A stretch of DNA of 61,229 bases from DASYTH01 sp035712165 (GTDB lineage Bacteria > Actinomycetota > Actinomycetes > Mycobacteriales > Pseudonocardiaceae). Shown here piece by piece: positions 1-9,013 of the stretch (position 1 is its first letter; every line of letters starts with the position of its first letter). The notes beneath the pieces are model-generated. The model saw nothing but the letters and a program-made list of their open reading frames with translations, searched no databases and was not told the DNA's origin. The DNA lies in contig NZ_DASTBH010000570.1 in assembly GCF_035712165.1 (NCBI RefSeq), positions 1 to 61,229 of the forward strand, read 5' to 3'. Position numbers and translations under genes: made by a program.

Positions 1-1014
1 GCCCCGGAGATCCGGGAGCTGTTCCCGCTGAACATGCAGGTGCAGCGGTCCCGGTTCCTGCGCGCCCTGGTGCACATCGTGCAGATGATCGACCGGCCGG
101 AGGAGCTCGGGCCGTTCCTGCGCCAGCTCGGTCGCGACCACCGCAAGTTCGGGGTGCTCGCCGGGCACTACGAGCCATTCGGCATGGCGCTGCTTTCGGC
201 GATCAAGAAGTTCTCCGGGCCGGCATGGACCGTGGAGGTCGAGCACGCCTGGGCCGAGGCGTACACGATCGTCGCCCGGACCATGCTGGACGCGGCCGCC
301 GCCGACGACGGGCCGGCCTGGTGGTCGGCGACCCTGGTGGACCACCAGCGCAAGGCTCGGGACCTGGCGATCGTGCGGCTACAGCCGGACCATCCGGTGC
401 CCTACCTGCCCGGCCAGTACGTCAGCGTCGAGGTGCCGCAGCGGCCCCGGATGTGGCGCTACCTGACCCCGGCCAACGCCCCGCACGGCGACGGGATCCT
501 GGAGTTCCACGTCCGCGCGGTGCAGACCGGCTGGGTGAGTCGGGCCATCGTGGCCGAGGCGCAGCCCGGCGACGTGTGGCGGATCGGGCCCGCCATGGGC
601 CGGCTGCGGGTGGACCGGTCGTCCGGGCGGGACGTGCTGATGGTCGCCGGCGGCACCGGCCTCGCGCCGATGCGGGCGATCCTGGAGGACCTGGCCCAGT
701 GGGGCGAGAACCCGCGGGTGCACCTGTTCTACGGCGGCCGGGTCCGCGCGGACCTCTACGACCTGCCGGCCCTGGTCAGCCTCGCCGCCACCAACCCGTG
801 GCTCACCCTGGTTCCGGTGGTGGAGTCCGACGCCGACGCCACCGCCATGCAGCAGGGCACGCTGGCCGACGTGGTCACTCGCTACGGCGCCTGGCCCGAC
901 CGGGACGTGCTGGTGGCCGGCTCCCCGGCCATGATCCGCTCCACGGTGTCCCGGATGCTGGTCGCCGGCACCCCCCTAGACCACATCACCTACGACCCGT
1001 TCACCCTGGATTAA
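1..1014 (+). CDS. Flavohaemoglobin-like globin/FAD/NAD oxidoreductase (5' end cut by window)
   Basis: The reading frame is open from base 1, so the gene starts upstream; 337 residues are visible. It has the three-part flavohaemoglobin layout. The globin remnant carries the DHRKFGV stretch, whose His fits the proximal haem ligand, and the AWAEAY motif. A ferredoxin-reductase-type FAD domain follows, with PGQYVSVEV and an RYLTPAN flavin-binding motif around residues 130-160. The NAD domain has VAGGTGLAPMRAIL. Family members use NAD(P)H to reduce haem-bound oxygen, typically detoxifying nitric oxide to nitrate in the cytoplasm. The globin part looks divergent, so true NO dioxygenase activity is an inference. 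It is convergent with the heat-shock operon. Confidence 0.85.
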   Translation, partial: APEIRELFPLNMQVQRSRFLRALVHIVQMIDRPEELGPFLRQLGRDHRKFGVLAGHYEPFGMALLSAIKKFSGPAWTVEVEHAWAEAYTIVARTMLDAAAADDGPAWWSATLVDHQRKARDLAIVRLQPDHPVPYLPGQYVSVEVPQRPRMWRYLTPANAPHGDGILEFHVRAVQTGWVSRAIVAEAQPGDVWRIGPAMGRLRVDRSSGRDVLMVAGGTGLAPMRAILEDLAQWGENPRVHLFYGGRVRADLYDLPALVSLAATNPWLTLVPVVESDADATAMQQGTLADVVTRYGAWPDRDVLVAGSPAMIRSTVSRMLVAGTPLDHITYDPFTLD

Positions 1015-1076
1015 CAGTCCGCCTCTCCGGAATTTTTGTGCGGTGGTTGCGCTAGCAGCGACATGTCATGTGGGCC

Positions 1077-1127
1077 GGTGGATTGTGGCTGGGTGCCGTC
1101 ACGGTCCCCTGAGGTTCCGTTGGTCGG
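1077..1127 (-). repeat. 51-bp dispersed element, copy A (3' of hspR)
   Basis: Read on the minus strand, this 51-base segment matches 56662-56712 on the plus strand at 47 of 51 positions. It supplies the last codons and stop of hspR and runs on past it. Inside is a potential hairpin (GGG-GA-CCG, loop TGA, CGG-CA-CCC). Similarity ends abruptly at both edges. Function unknown. Confidence 0.8.
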
Positions 1128-1563
1128 CCCAAGACCTACCTCCGTTGGGTTTCCAGACGACCAGGGCCGTCTGCTGGCGGACCGGGACGAGCTCGTTGCG
1201 GTAGGAGGCGTGGATCGCGGCGGCCGCGCGCTCGGCGGCGGTGTAGGCCGCGGCCAGCTCCTCGGTGAGCGCCGCGAGCTGCCCGCGCAGCATGTCCACC
1301 TCGTTCTCCAGCTCGATGATCCGCTTGATGCCGGCCAGGTTGACGCCTTCCTCCTGGGACAACCGCTGAACCTCCCGCAGCAGAGCGATGTCACGCATCG
1401 AGTACCGCCGGCCGCCGCCCGCGCTCCGGCCGGGCGACACCAGGCCGAGCCGGTCGTAGCCGCGCAGCGTCTGGGCGTGCAGCCCGGAAAGCTGCGCGGC
1501 CACCGAGATCACGAACATCGGGGTGTCCTCGTTGGCCCCGGGCGGGAAGGCTCGGTTGGTCAC
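1099..1563 (-). CDS. hspR: HspR, MerR-family heat-shock repressor
   Basis: This 154-residue protein is the autoregulatory repressor of the dnaK operon. In actinobacteria HspR binds HAIR operators together with DnaK as co-repressor. Residues about 16-85 form a MerR-type winged helix (FVISVAAQLSGLHAQTLRGY, then RRYSMRDIALLREVQ), followed by a coiled region. The start is the GTG overlapping the dnaJ stop (GTGA), which couples translation to dnaJ. HspR proteins usually end near the ALVVW motif. Here the tail runs on for about 15 residues, and the last codons and stop lie in the dispersed 51-bp element. Two HAIR sites lie upstream of dnaK. Confidence 0.93.
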   Translation of the reverse strand: MTNRAFPPGANEDTPMFVISVAAQLSGLHAQTLRGYDRLGLVSPGRSAGGGRRYSMRDIALLREVQRLSQEEGVNLAGIKRIIELENEVDMLRGQLAALTEELAAAYTAAERAAAAIHASYRNELVPVRQQTALVVWKPNGGRSWADQRNLRGP

Positions 1564-2753
1564 GATCCGCTCCTCCGCTCCAGCATCCGGGTCAGCTCCG
1601 GGCGGGGGTCGAGCCCGGCGGTGGCCTGCGCATAGCTCTCCAGCGCCGCCCGCGCCTTGCCGTCCATGTTGGCCGGCACCGCCACCTGCAGCGTGACCAG
1701 CAGATCGCCGACCTGACCGTCCCGGCGGGCGATTCCCTTGCCGCGCACCCGAAGCACCCGCCCGCTTGCGGTGCCCGGCGTGACCCGCAGCGACACCTTT
1801 CCGTCCAGCGTCGGCACGTCCAGCGTGGTGCCCAGGGCCAGTTCGGTGAACGTCACCGGCACCTTGATCGTCAGGTCGTTGCCGGAGCGGCCGAACACCG
1901 CGTGCGGCGTGACGTGCACCCGCACGTACAGGTCCCCGGCGTGCCCGCCGTTCTGGCCCGGCTCGCCCTGCTCGGCGAGCCGGATGCGCTGGTCGTCGTC
2001 GACGCCCGGCGGGATCCGGACGGTCAACGTCCTGGTCTTGGTGCTCACGCCCTCCCCGGCGCAGTCCGGGCAGGGGTCGTCGACCAGCCGGCCGGTGCCG
2101 CGGCAGTCCCGGCACGGCTCGCTGAACGCGAACGCCCCCTGGCTGCGGTTGACCAGGCCGACCCCGTTGCAGGTGGGGCAGGTGCGCGGGGTGGTGCCGG
2201 CGCGCGCGCCGGTGCCGAGGCAGGTGTCGCAGGTGGACGGACTTGACAGTCGTAACGGCACGGTCGCGCCCTGGACCGCCTCCAGGAAGTCGATCCTGAT
2301 CTCGGTCTCGACGTCCGCGCCACGGCGCGGCCGGCCGGCCGCCGACGCGGTTCCGCTCCGCCGGTTGAACAGGTTGCCCAGCATGTCGCCGAGCCCGCCG
2401 AAGCCGCCGCTGGAGGAGGCGCCCTGCGTGGTTCCGCTGAACAGGTCGCCGAAGTCGAAGTTGGACCCGCCGGCGCCGCCGAACCCGCCGCCGCCGAACC
2501 CGCGCAGCCCGCCGGTCGAGAACAACCGGCGGGCCTCGTCGTACTGCTTGCGTTTCTCGGCGTCGCCGAGCACCCCGTAGGCCTCGGACACGGCCTTGAA
2601 CCGCGCCTCGGCGCGGGAGTCGCCCGGGTTGGCGTCCGGATGCAACTCCCGCGCCAGCTTGCGGTACGCCTTCTTGATCTCCGAGTCGGACGCGTCGGAG
2701 GAGACCCCCAACTCGCGATAGAAGTCCTTTTCGATCCAGTCTCTAGCGCTCAT
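1560..2753 (-). CDS. dnaJ: DnaJ, Hsp40 co-chaperone
   Basis: A full-length class I DnaJ of 397 residues. It has an N-terminal J domain with the HPD tripeptide (ELHPDANPG) that stimulates the DnaK ATPase. A Gly/Phe-rich linker follows (about residues 85-125). The zinc-binding domain has four CxxCxGxG repeats (CDTCLGTG, CPTCNGVG, CRDCRGTG, CPDCAGEG). A C-terminal substrate-binding domain completes it. The protein delivers unfolded substrates to DnaK in the cytoplasm. It is the third gene of the operon, 20 bp after grpE and overlapping hspR. The ERKDFYRELGV-like N terminus fits the DnaJ1 paralogue normally found in this operon. Confidence 0.95.
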   Translation of the reverse strand: MSARDWIEKDFYRELGVSSDASDSEIKKAYRKLARELHPDANPGDSRAEARFKAVSEAYGVLGDAEKRKQYDEARRLFSTGGLRGFGGGGFGGAGGSNFDFGDLFSGTTQGASSSGGFGGLGDMLGNLFNRRSGTASAAGRPRRGADVETEIRIDFLEAVQGATVPLRLSSPSTCDTCLGTGARAGTTPRTCPTCNGVGLVNRSQGAFAFSEPCRDCRGTGRLVDDPCPDCAGEGVSTKTRTLTVRIPPGVDDDQRIRLAEQGEPGQNGGHAGDLYVRVHVTPHAVFGRSGNDLTIKVPVTFTELALGTTLDVPTLDGKVSLRVTPGTASGRVLRVRGKGIARRDGQVGDLLVTLQVAVPANMDGKARAALESYAQATAGLDPRPELTRMLERRSGS

Positions 2754-2773
2754 CGGACATCCCCTCCTTCCGC

Positions 2774-3480
2774 TCAGTTCCTGTTGTCATTCCCGTTGTC
2801 GTCGTCGTCCACCGGCGCGAACCACTCGTTGCCGGTGTCCGGACCGGAGTCGACAACGGCGCCGGCCGGACCCGGCTCGTGGTCGGTGACACCCACCAGC
2901 GCCGCCCGCACCACGCGGTCGCCGAACCGGTAGCCGCGCCGCAGCACGGCGGTCACCGTCGGACCGGACACCTCCGGCGAGGTGTTGTGCTGCACCGCCT
3001 CGTGCACCGACGGGTCGAACGGCTCACCGTCGTGGCCGAACGGCTCCAGACCGACCCGCTGCAGGGCACTGACCAGCTTGTCCGCCACCGACTTGAACGC
3101 ACCGGTGAGGTCGCCGTGCGCGTCGGCCCGCTCGATGTCGTCGAGCACCGCCAGCAGTTCGGTGGCCACCTGCGCCTTCGCGGAGGTGATCACCCCTTCC
3201 CGGTCCCGGTCGACCCGCTTGCGGTAGTTGGCGTACTCCGCCTGCAGCCGCTGCAGATCAGCCGTGCGCTCGTCGAGCTGCAGCTTCAACTCCGCCTCCA
3301 GGTTCGAGTCGGCGGCCGGCTGCGCGACCGCCGGACCGTCCGACTCCGGCTGCGGCGGGACCGCGGCGTCCGGCTCGGCGCTCGCCCGGACCTGGCCGGT
3401 CGTCGGGTCGATCCGCCGGCGATCCCGAACCACCACCCGGGGCTCCTCGCCAGGGTCGCCCTCGGTCCGCTCGTCCGAGC

Positions 3481-3484
<4 letters not shown>
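2774..3484 (-). CDS. grpE: GrpE, DnaK nucleotide exchange factor
   Basis: The 236-residue product releases ADP from DnaK. It has a long, low-complexity N-terminal extension rich in Pro, Asp and Glu, a coiled-coil stretch (about residues 60-105, with AEYANYRKRVDRDRE), and the C-terminal beta domain ending in the family signature GYRFGDRVVRAALVGV. Translation starts at a GTG overlapping the dnaK stop (GTGA), so synthesis is probably coupled. A second, divergent GrpE-like protein is encoded near 48.4-49.0 kb, but only this one sits in the heat-shock operon. Confidence 0.95.
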
Positions 3485-5340
<1,856 letters not shown>

Positions 5341-5375
5341 GGATTCCTCCTGATCGTTGCTGTGCATAACGCTGG

Positions 5376-5396
5376 ATTGAGCGTTGTTAGCTCAAG
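5376..5396. promoter_or_regulatory. HAIR operator 1 (HspR site) at the dnaK promoter
   Basis: TTGAGC (5377-5382), seven bases, GCTCAA (5390-5395) match the HAIR inverted repeat (CTTGAGT-N7-ACTCAAG) bound by HspR. The site overlaps the proposed -10 box of dnaK, so binding would block initiation. Confidence 0.85.
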
Positions 5397-5423
5397 TTTG
5401 CAACGGGTCGGGCAACCCGTCAA
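5395..5423 (-). promoter_or_regulatory. Predicted dnaK promoter
   Basis: On the minus strand TTGACG (5423-5418) is followed after 17 bases by CAAACT (5400-5395). This fits a housekeeping sigma promoter with a good -35 and a weak -10. The spacer holds the inverted repeat ACGGGT/ACCCGT (5403-5420). Inferred from pattern and position. Confidence 0.55.
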
Positions 5424-5429
5424 ACCAGA

Positions 5430-5450
5430 CTTGAGCCCCGCTCGCTCAAC
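5430..5450. promoter_or_regulatory. HAIR operator 2 (HspR site) upstream of the dnaK -35
   Basis: CTTGAGC (5430-5436), seven bases, GCTCAAC (5444-5450) form a second HAIR repeat just upstream of the proposed -35. An isolated half-site, GCTCAAC, follows at 5461-5467. Confidence 0.82.
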
Positions 5451-5496
5451 CTTCCTGATGGCTCAACGCGCGGGGCTCCGGTGGTGTTCCCGGGAC

Positions 5497-6312
5497 TCAG
5501 CTGTACTGGAGTGTGATGTCTCCGTTGTCGCTGTGCAGGTCGAGCTGGTGACCGCCGGCCGGGTCGTCGGCGACGTCACTGTTCACCGTGCCGCTGTCGG
5601 TCTCGGCGCGCACCCGGTAGGCGCCGCGCGGCACGGTCACGGCCACCGCGCCGCTGTCCGCCCGCGCCCGCACGTTCTGGGCGCTGACCAGCCCGAGGGT
5701 GAGGTCGCCGGACGAGCTCCGCACGTCGACCGCACCGCCGACACCCCCGGCCACCACGTTGCCCGACTCGGCCACGATGGTCACCGCGGCCTTGGCGCCG
5801 TTCACGGTCACGTCACCCGAGTCGGACTTGACCGCGACGGCTGCGCCGATGTCGACCAGCGTGACCTGGCCGGAGTCGGCCTGCAGGTTGACCGCGCCGG
5901 CCACCCGGCGCAGGGTGACGTCCCCGGAGTCGACCTTGAGGTTGACCGCGGCCAGGCCCTCCGCTTCGATCCGCCCGGAGTGCAGCACGCCGTCCAGCCG
6001 GGTCCCGGCCGGCACGGTGATCTCGTAGTCGATCCAGCAGTTGCGCGCCGGGCAGGACTCGATCACCAGGACGTCGCCCTCGACCCGGTGGGTCGCGCCG
6101 GGCTGTTCCCGGTCGTAGTGCACCTTGCGGTGCACGGTGGTGGTCTCGCCGGCCCGCACGATGACGTCGCCCGCGTCGTTGGCCACCCGGATGCTGGAGA
6201 TCCGTTCGTCCACCCGGGCGCCGTCGTCGAAGGAGTTGCGGCCCATGGCCCAGCCACAGGCGCCGAGCATCAACAGTCCGGCGCCCAACCCCGCAATGAC
6301 CAACCGTCGCAT
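5497..6312 (-). CDS. DUF4097-like beta-repeat lipoprotein
   Basis: This 271-residue protein begins with a signal peptide ending in a lipobox-like LGAC, so it is probably a lipoprotein on the outer face of the membrane. The rest is a series of about 20-residue repeats with a recurring Asp-Ser-Gly (VDSGDVTLRRV, ADSGQVTLVDI, SDSGDVTVNGA, SSSGDLTLGLV and others), typical of DUF4097-type single-stranded beta-helices. No catalytic motif is visible; an adhesin or sensor-like scaffold is possible. It lies between dcd and the dnaK promoter region, on the same strand as both, with its own possible promoter upstream. Function unknown. Confidence 0.8.
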   Translation of the reverse strand: MRRLVIAGLGAGLLMLGACGWAMGRNSFDDGARVDERISSIRVANDAGDVIVRAGETTTVHRKVHYDREQPGATHRVEGDVLVIESCPARNCWIDYEITVPAGTRLDGVLHSGRIEAEGLAAVNLKVDSGDVTLRRVAGAVNLQADSGQVTLVDIGAAVAVKSDSGDVTVNGAKAAVTIVAESGNVVAGGVGGAVDVRSSSGDLTLGLVSAQNVRARADSGAVAVTVPRGAYRVRAETDSGTVNSDVADDPAGGHQLDLHSDNGDITLQYS

Positions 6313-6342
6313 CGCACACCCCTCAGCTCACCAAGATTGCGT

Positions 6343-6386
6343 CTCCCCGACGCTAGGGCGGTGTGCTGCGGGTAACCATCGGGGAG
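6343..6386 (-). promoter_or_regulatory. Inverted repeat and possible promoter ahead of the DUF4097-like gene
   Basis: CTCCCCGA (6343-6350) and TCGGGGAG (6379-6386) form an 8-bp inverted repeat. On the minus strand TGGTTA (6378-6373), 17 bases and TAGCGT (6355-6350) make a weak promoter. The repeat may instead terminate dcd. Confidence 0.35.
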
Positions 6387-6421
6387 CCCCCCGAGTCGAC
6401 CCTGGGGTTGTCCCTACCCCG

Positions 6422-7006
6422 TCACTTCCGCCGGGTGTCGACGCGGTGGAAGTTGAGGTACGCCCGGGACGGCGTCGGCCCGCGCTGGCCCTGGTAGCGC
6501 GAACCCGCCTTGGCCGAGCCGTACGGGCTCTCGGATGGCGAGGTGAGCCGGAACAGGCACAGCTGGCCGATCTTCATGCCGGGCCAGAGCGTGATCGGGA
6601 GGTTCGCCACGTTGGACAGCTCCAGCGTGATGTGTCCGGAGAACCCCGGATCGATGAACCCCGCCGTGGAGTGCGTCAGCAGTCCCAACCGCCCCAGCGA
6701 GGACTTCCCCTCCAGCCGCCCGGCCAGGTCGTCCGGCAGCGTCACCCGCTCGAACGTGGACCCGAGCACGAACTCCCCGGGGTGCAGCACGAACGGATCG
6801 TCGCCCACCGGCTCGACCAGAGTGGTCAGCTCGTCCTGTTGCACCATGGGATCGATGTGCGTGTACCGCGAGTTGTCGAAGACCCGGAAGTACCGGTCCA
6901 GCCGGACGTCGACGCTCGACGGCTGCAGCATCGCCTCGTCGAACGGCTCCAACCCCAGCCGCCCCGACTCCAGTTCCTTGCGCAGATCCCGGTCGCTCAG
7001 CAGCAC
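6422..7006 (-). CDS. dcd: dCTP deaminase, probably the bifunctional dUMP-forming type
   Basis: The 194-residue Dcd converts dCTP towards dUMP for thymidylate synthesis. The catalytic core SSLGRLGLLTHSTAGFIDPG and the C-terminal YGSAKAGSRYQGQRGPTPS lid are intact. The protein closely follows the remembered Mycobacterium tuberculosis sequence, which is a bifunctional dCTP deaminase/dUTPase, so bifunctionality is inferred from that resemblance. The GTG start has no Shine-Dalgarno sequence, but a -10 box TAGGGT (7018-7013) lies exactly six bases upstream, so the mRNA is probably leaderless. The protein is a cytosolic homotrimer in known relatives. Confidence 0.95.
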   Translation of the reverse strand: MLLSDRDLRKELESGRLGLEPFDEAMLQPSSVDVRLDRYFRVFDNSRYTHIDPMVQQDELTTLVEPVGDDPFVLHPGEFVLGSTFERVTLPDDLAGRLEGKSSLGRLGLLTHSTAGFIDPGFSGHITLELSNVANLPITLWPGMKIGQLCLFRLTSPSESPYGSAKAGSRYQGQRGPTPSRAYLNFHRVDTRRK

Positions 7007-7050
7007 CCGCCCACCCTAACGACGCCTGCCCCACCCCGTCGGGCGCGCCC

Positions 7051-7518
7051 TCAGCGCAGCGAAGCCCGCAGCCGGCCGATCGTGCGCAGCACCTCGTCCC
7101 GGTGCTTCGCCGACTTCATCCCCACCGGCAGCCGCGCCACCATGGTCATGCTGCCCGGAAACGCCTGCCGCTCCCGCAACTTCGCGCCCACATACCCTTC
7201 GAGCAAATCCAGATGCTCCTCGTTGAGCGCCCACAGCGTTTCCCCGCCACAACACTGCGCCTGCAACCACAACGGCACGTGAAAGTAGGGATCAACCGGT
7301 CCCCGCCACATCACCGAGCGCGGTGTGGTGTCCGCGGTGTACCCACAGCTCCCGCACACCAGCCGACGCGGACCGACCCGCTGCTCCGCCGACCGCGGCA
7401 CATCCACCGCCCGACCCGCGCAGCGCGGACACACGACATGGATGTCACGCCTCGCGAGCATTTCCAACCAGATCAACGGATCACGAAAGCGCTGCGGACC
7501 ACCGCGCTGTGTACTCAT
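7051..7518 (-). CDS. TFIIB-type zinc-ribbon protein
   Basis: A 155-residue protein (from the ATG at 7518, MSTQRGGPQRF) with two Cys pairs, VVCPRCAG and LVCGSCGY about 25 residues apart, forming a zinc ribbon in the N-terminal half. The C-terminal half is basic and ends KSAKHRDEVLRTIGRLRASLR. No enzymatic motif is seen, so nucleic-acid or protein binding is possible but unproven. Codon use and GC appear slightly lower than in neighbouring genes. A remnant of a paralogue, matching only the last 48 or so residues, lies at 42655-42797. An upstream in-frame ATG at 7623 would add 35 Arg-rich residues and looks less likely. Confidence 0.7.
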   Translation of the reverse strand: MSTQRGGPQRFRDPLIWLEMLARRDIHVVCPRCAGRAVDVPRSAEQRVGPRRLVCGSCGYTADTTPRSVMWRGPVDPYFHVPLWLQAQCCGGETLWALNEEHLDLLEGYVGAKLRERQAFPGSMTMVARLPVGMKSAKHRDEVLRTIGRLRASLR

Positions 7519-7644
7519 CTGGATCCGACCTTCTCCGAACGGATCTGCCCGCTCACCTACTCGATCGCGCACCCTACCCGCCCGGACATCCCAAAGCCGC
7601 CGGTTTTTCGCCGCCAGGTGCATGCCGCCTCGTAAACTCGAAGG

Positions 7645-7911
7645 GTGCGCCTACCTCCGCTGGGAGCTGCGCTGGCGATCGGAATCTCGACGCTGGTCGC
7701 CCCGGCCGCGTGCAGCCTCTACGAACAGATCTGCACGCCAGGAGAAGTCGCCATAATCGGCGCCACCGGATCAAGCTGGTGCGAGCCACCCCGCGAAGGC
7801 GACCGCGAGTGCGCCAGCGGCGAGATCCTGGTCAAGGTCGAGAAAACCGGCCTCGACCACTGCATCAAAAACCGCTATCGCGATGGCTGGCAAGAGCGCT
7901 GGAGCGGATGA
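7645..7911 (+). CDS. Small secreted lipoprotein, possibly SCO0607-like
   Basis: An 88-residue product with a short hydrophobic N terminus (LGAALAIGISTLVAPAAC) whose Cys fits a lipoprotein attachment site. The mature part has five Cys residues and the segment TPGEVAIIGATGSSWCEPP, which recalls the SCO0607-type small lipoproteins of streptomycetes; that match is from memory. GTG start at 7645 with a TAAACT -10 box six bases upstream (7633-7638), again suggesting a leaderless transcript. The last codons, AGC GGA TGA, lie inside the antisense tRNA-Gly gene, which therefore supplies the stop codon. Confidence 0.65.
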   Translation: MRLPPLGAALAIGISTLVAPAACSLYEQICTPGEVAIIGATGSSWCEPPREGDRECASGEILVKVEKTGLDHCIKNRYRDGWQERWSG

Positions 7912-7973
7912 CGGGAATCGAACCCGCATTCTCAGCTTGGGAAGCTGATGTTCTGCCATTGAACTACATCCGC
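7903..7973 (-). tRNA. tRNA-Gly (anticodon CCC)
   Basis: The minus strand folds into a complete 71-nt cloverleaf. The acceptor pair is GCGGATG/CATCCGC and the D arm GTTC...GAAC. The anticodon stem TCAGC/GCTGA holds the loop TTCCCAA (anticodon CCC, reading GGG). The T arm is GCGGG-TTCGATT-CCCGT and the discriminator base is U. The 3' CCA is not encoded. The 3' end overlaps the tail of the opposite-strand lipoprotein gene by 9 bp. Confidence 0.95.
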
Positions 7974-7996
7974 GCGGTGGGGTGAGCGTACACGAA

Positions 7997-8509
7997 CTAG
8001 CTGTTGGCGCGGATGTGGTGGCGGAGGGCGGGCAGGCCGTAGGTGGTGAGGGTGCCGAGGACCTCGCGGGCGAGGGATTCGAAGGGGTGGCCTACTTCTA
8101 GCTCCCACCAGAGGTCCTCGATGGGGTAGCCGCCGACGGTGACCAGTTGGCCGATGGTGGCCTCCCAGCCGGTGGGGTCGGCGGAGGGGCGGGCCGAGTG
8201 GTACGGGCGGACCCGGAGCTGGGCGGCCCATTCGTCCTTGCTCGGCACCCGCAGGGCCAGGGTGAACCGGATCCGGCTGTCGATCAGGGACTGGGACTGC
8301 ACGATGTAGACCTCGGCGCGGCGGCCTTCGACATCCATGCGGTAGCGCCGGCCGGCGCCCAGGAACCCGAGCGTGCGCAGGCCGGGCGCCAGACCCATGT
8401 CGATCATGAGCCGAAACCAGTCCTGGGCGCTGCGGTTCGTCTCTGCCTCCACCGGTCGCCCCTCTTCCCGTTCCGGCTCGTGCTCCCAGATCACCCGCCA
8501 CACCTTCAC
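7997..8509 (-). CDS. DUF4304-like hypothetical protein
   Basis: A 170-residue soluble protein with no signal peptide or membrane segment. The central region (GFLGAGRRYRMDVEGRRAEVYIVQSQSL) resembles DUF4304, a family of unknown function often encoded near immunity or toxin genes. That assignment rests on pattern only. The GTG at 8509 gives MKVWRVIWEHEPE. An internal Met (MIDMGLAPG) would leave a shorter core, so the start is uncertain. It is divergent from the ArsR-type gene across a 119-bp AT-rich gap and follows the tRNA-Gly gene. Confidence 0.6.
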   Translation of the reverse strand: MKVWRVIWEHEPEREEGRPVEAETNRSAQDWFRLMIDMGLAPGLRTLGFLGAGRRYRMDVEGRRAEVYIVQSQSLIDSRIRFTLALRVPSKDEWAAQLRVRPYHSARPSADPTGWEATIGQLVTVGGYPIEDLWWELEVGHPFESLAREVLGTLTTYGLPALRHHIRANS

Positions 8510-8603
8510 CGGTTCAAACGACCTTCGACCGCCAGAGTGGCGATCAATGTAGCCAGTGATCCATCCCGTCTACTAACTCTTCGCTATACCCTTCCCAGAC
8601 CGA

Positions 8604-8630
8604 ACACGTGTGATATAAATATTACGTAAT
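8604..8630 (+). promoter_or_regulatory. AT-rich region with two perfect palindromes at the arsR-type start
   Basis: ACACGTGT (8604-8611) and ATTACGTAAT (8621-8630) are perfect palindromes around a TATAAAT stretch (8614-8620). The second overlaps the ATG at 8629. No ribosome-binding site is visible, so the transcript may be leaderless and the palindromes may be autoregulatory operators (inference). Confidence 0.5.
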
Positions 8631-8934
8631 GAAATTGCTACACGATCCGGACGACCAGGTCTGGCGGGCGCTGGCCAACGTGGTCCGCCGGGCGATCGTG
8701 GGCGTGCTGCGGGACGGCCCGCGCGGCACCGGAGACCTGGCCACCGTCCTCGGCGTGGACCGGCACGTGCTCATGCAGCACCTGGCCGTCCTGCGGGACG
8801 CCGGACTGGTGCGCGTCGAGTCCCGCGGCCGGCACCGGATCAACCACCTCGAACCGGCGCCGCTCCAGCGCATCCAGCAACAGTTGGCCATGCCTATCGT
8901 CACCAGATCCGGAAATGTTCCGGACCCGAGGTAG
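8629..8934 (+). CDS. ArsR-family winged-helix regulator
   Basis: A 101-residue single-domain DNA-binding protein. The fold is recognisable from VWRALANVVRRAIVGVLRDGP, the turn-helix DLATVLGVDRHVLMQHLAVLRDAGLV, and the beta-wing RVESRGRHRINHLEP. No Cys metal-binding box is present, so it is not a typical arsenic or cadmium sensor and its ligand is unknown. The start lies in an AT-rich promoter island with palindromes that could be its own operator. No obvious target gene is coupled to it. Confidence 0.85.
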   Translation: MKLLHDPDDQVWRALANVVRRAIVGVLRDGPRGTGDLATVLGVDRHVLMQHLAVLRDAGLVRVESRGRHRINHLEPAPLQRIQQQLAMPIVTRSGNVPDPR

Positions 8935-9013
8935 CTATCTGAGAAAACCTCGTCACGCTGCGGCGCCAGGTACGTCACTCCCCACGACAAGGTGAATGGT
9001 CCGGGGAGGACGA

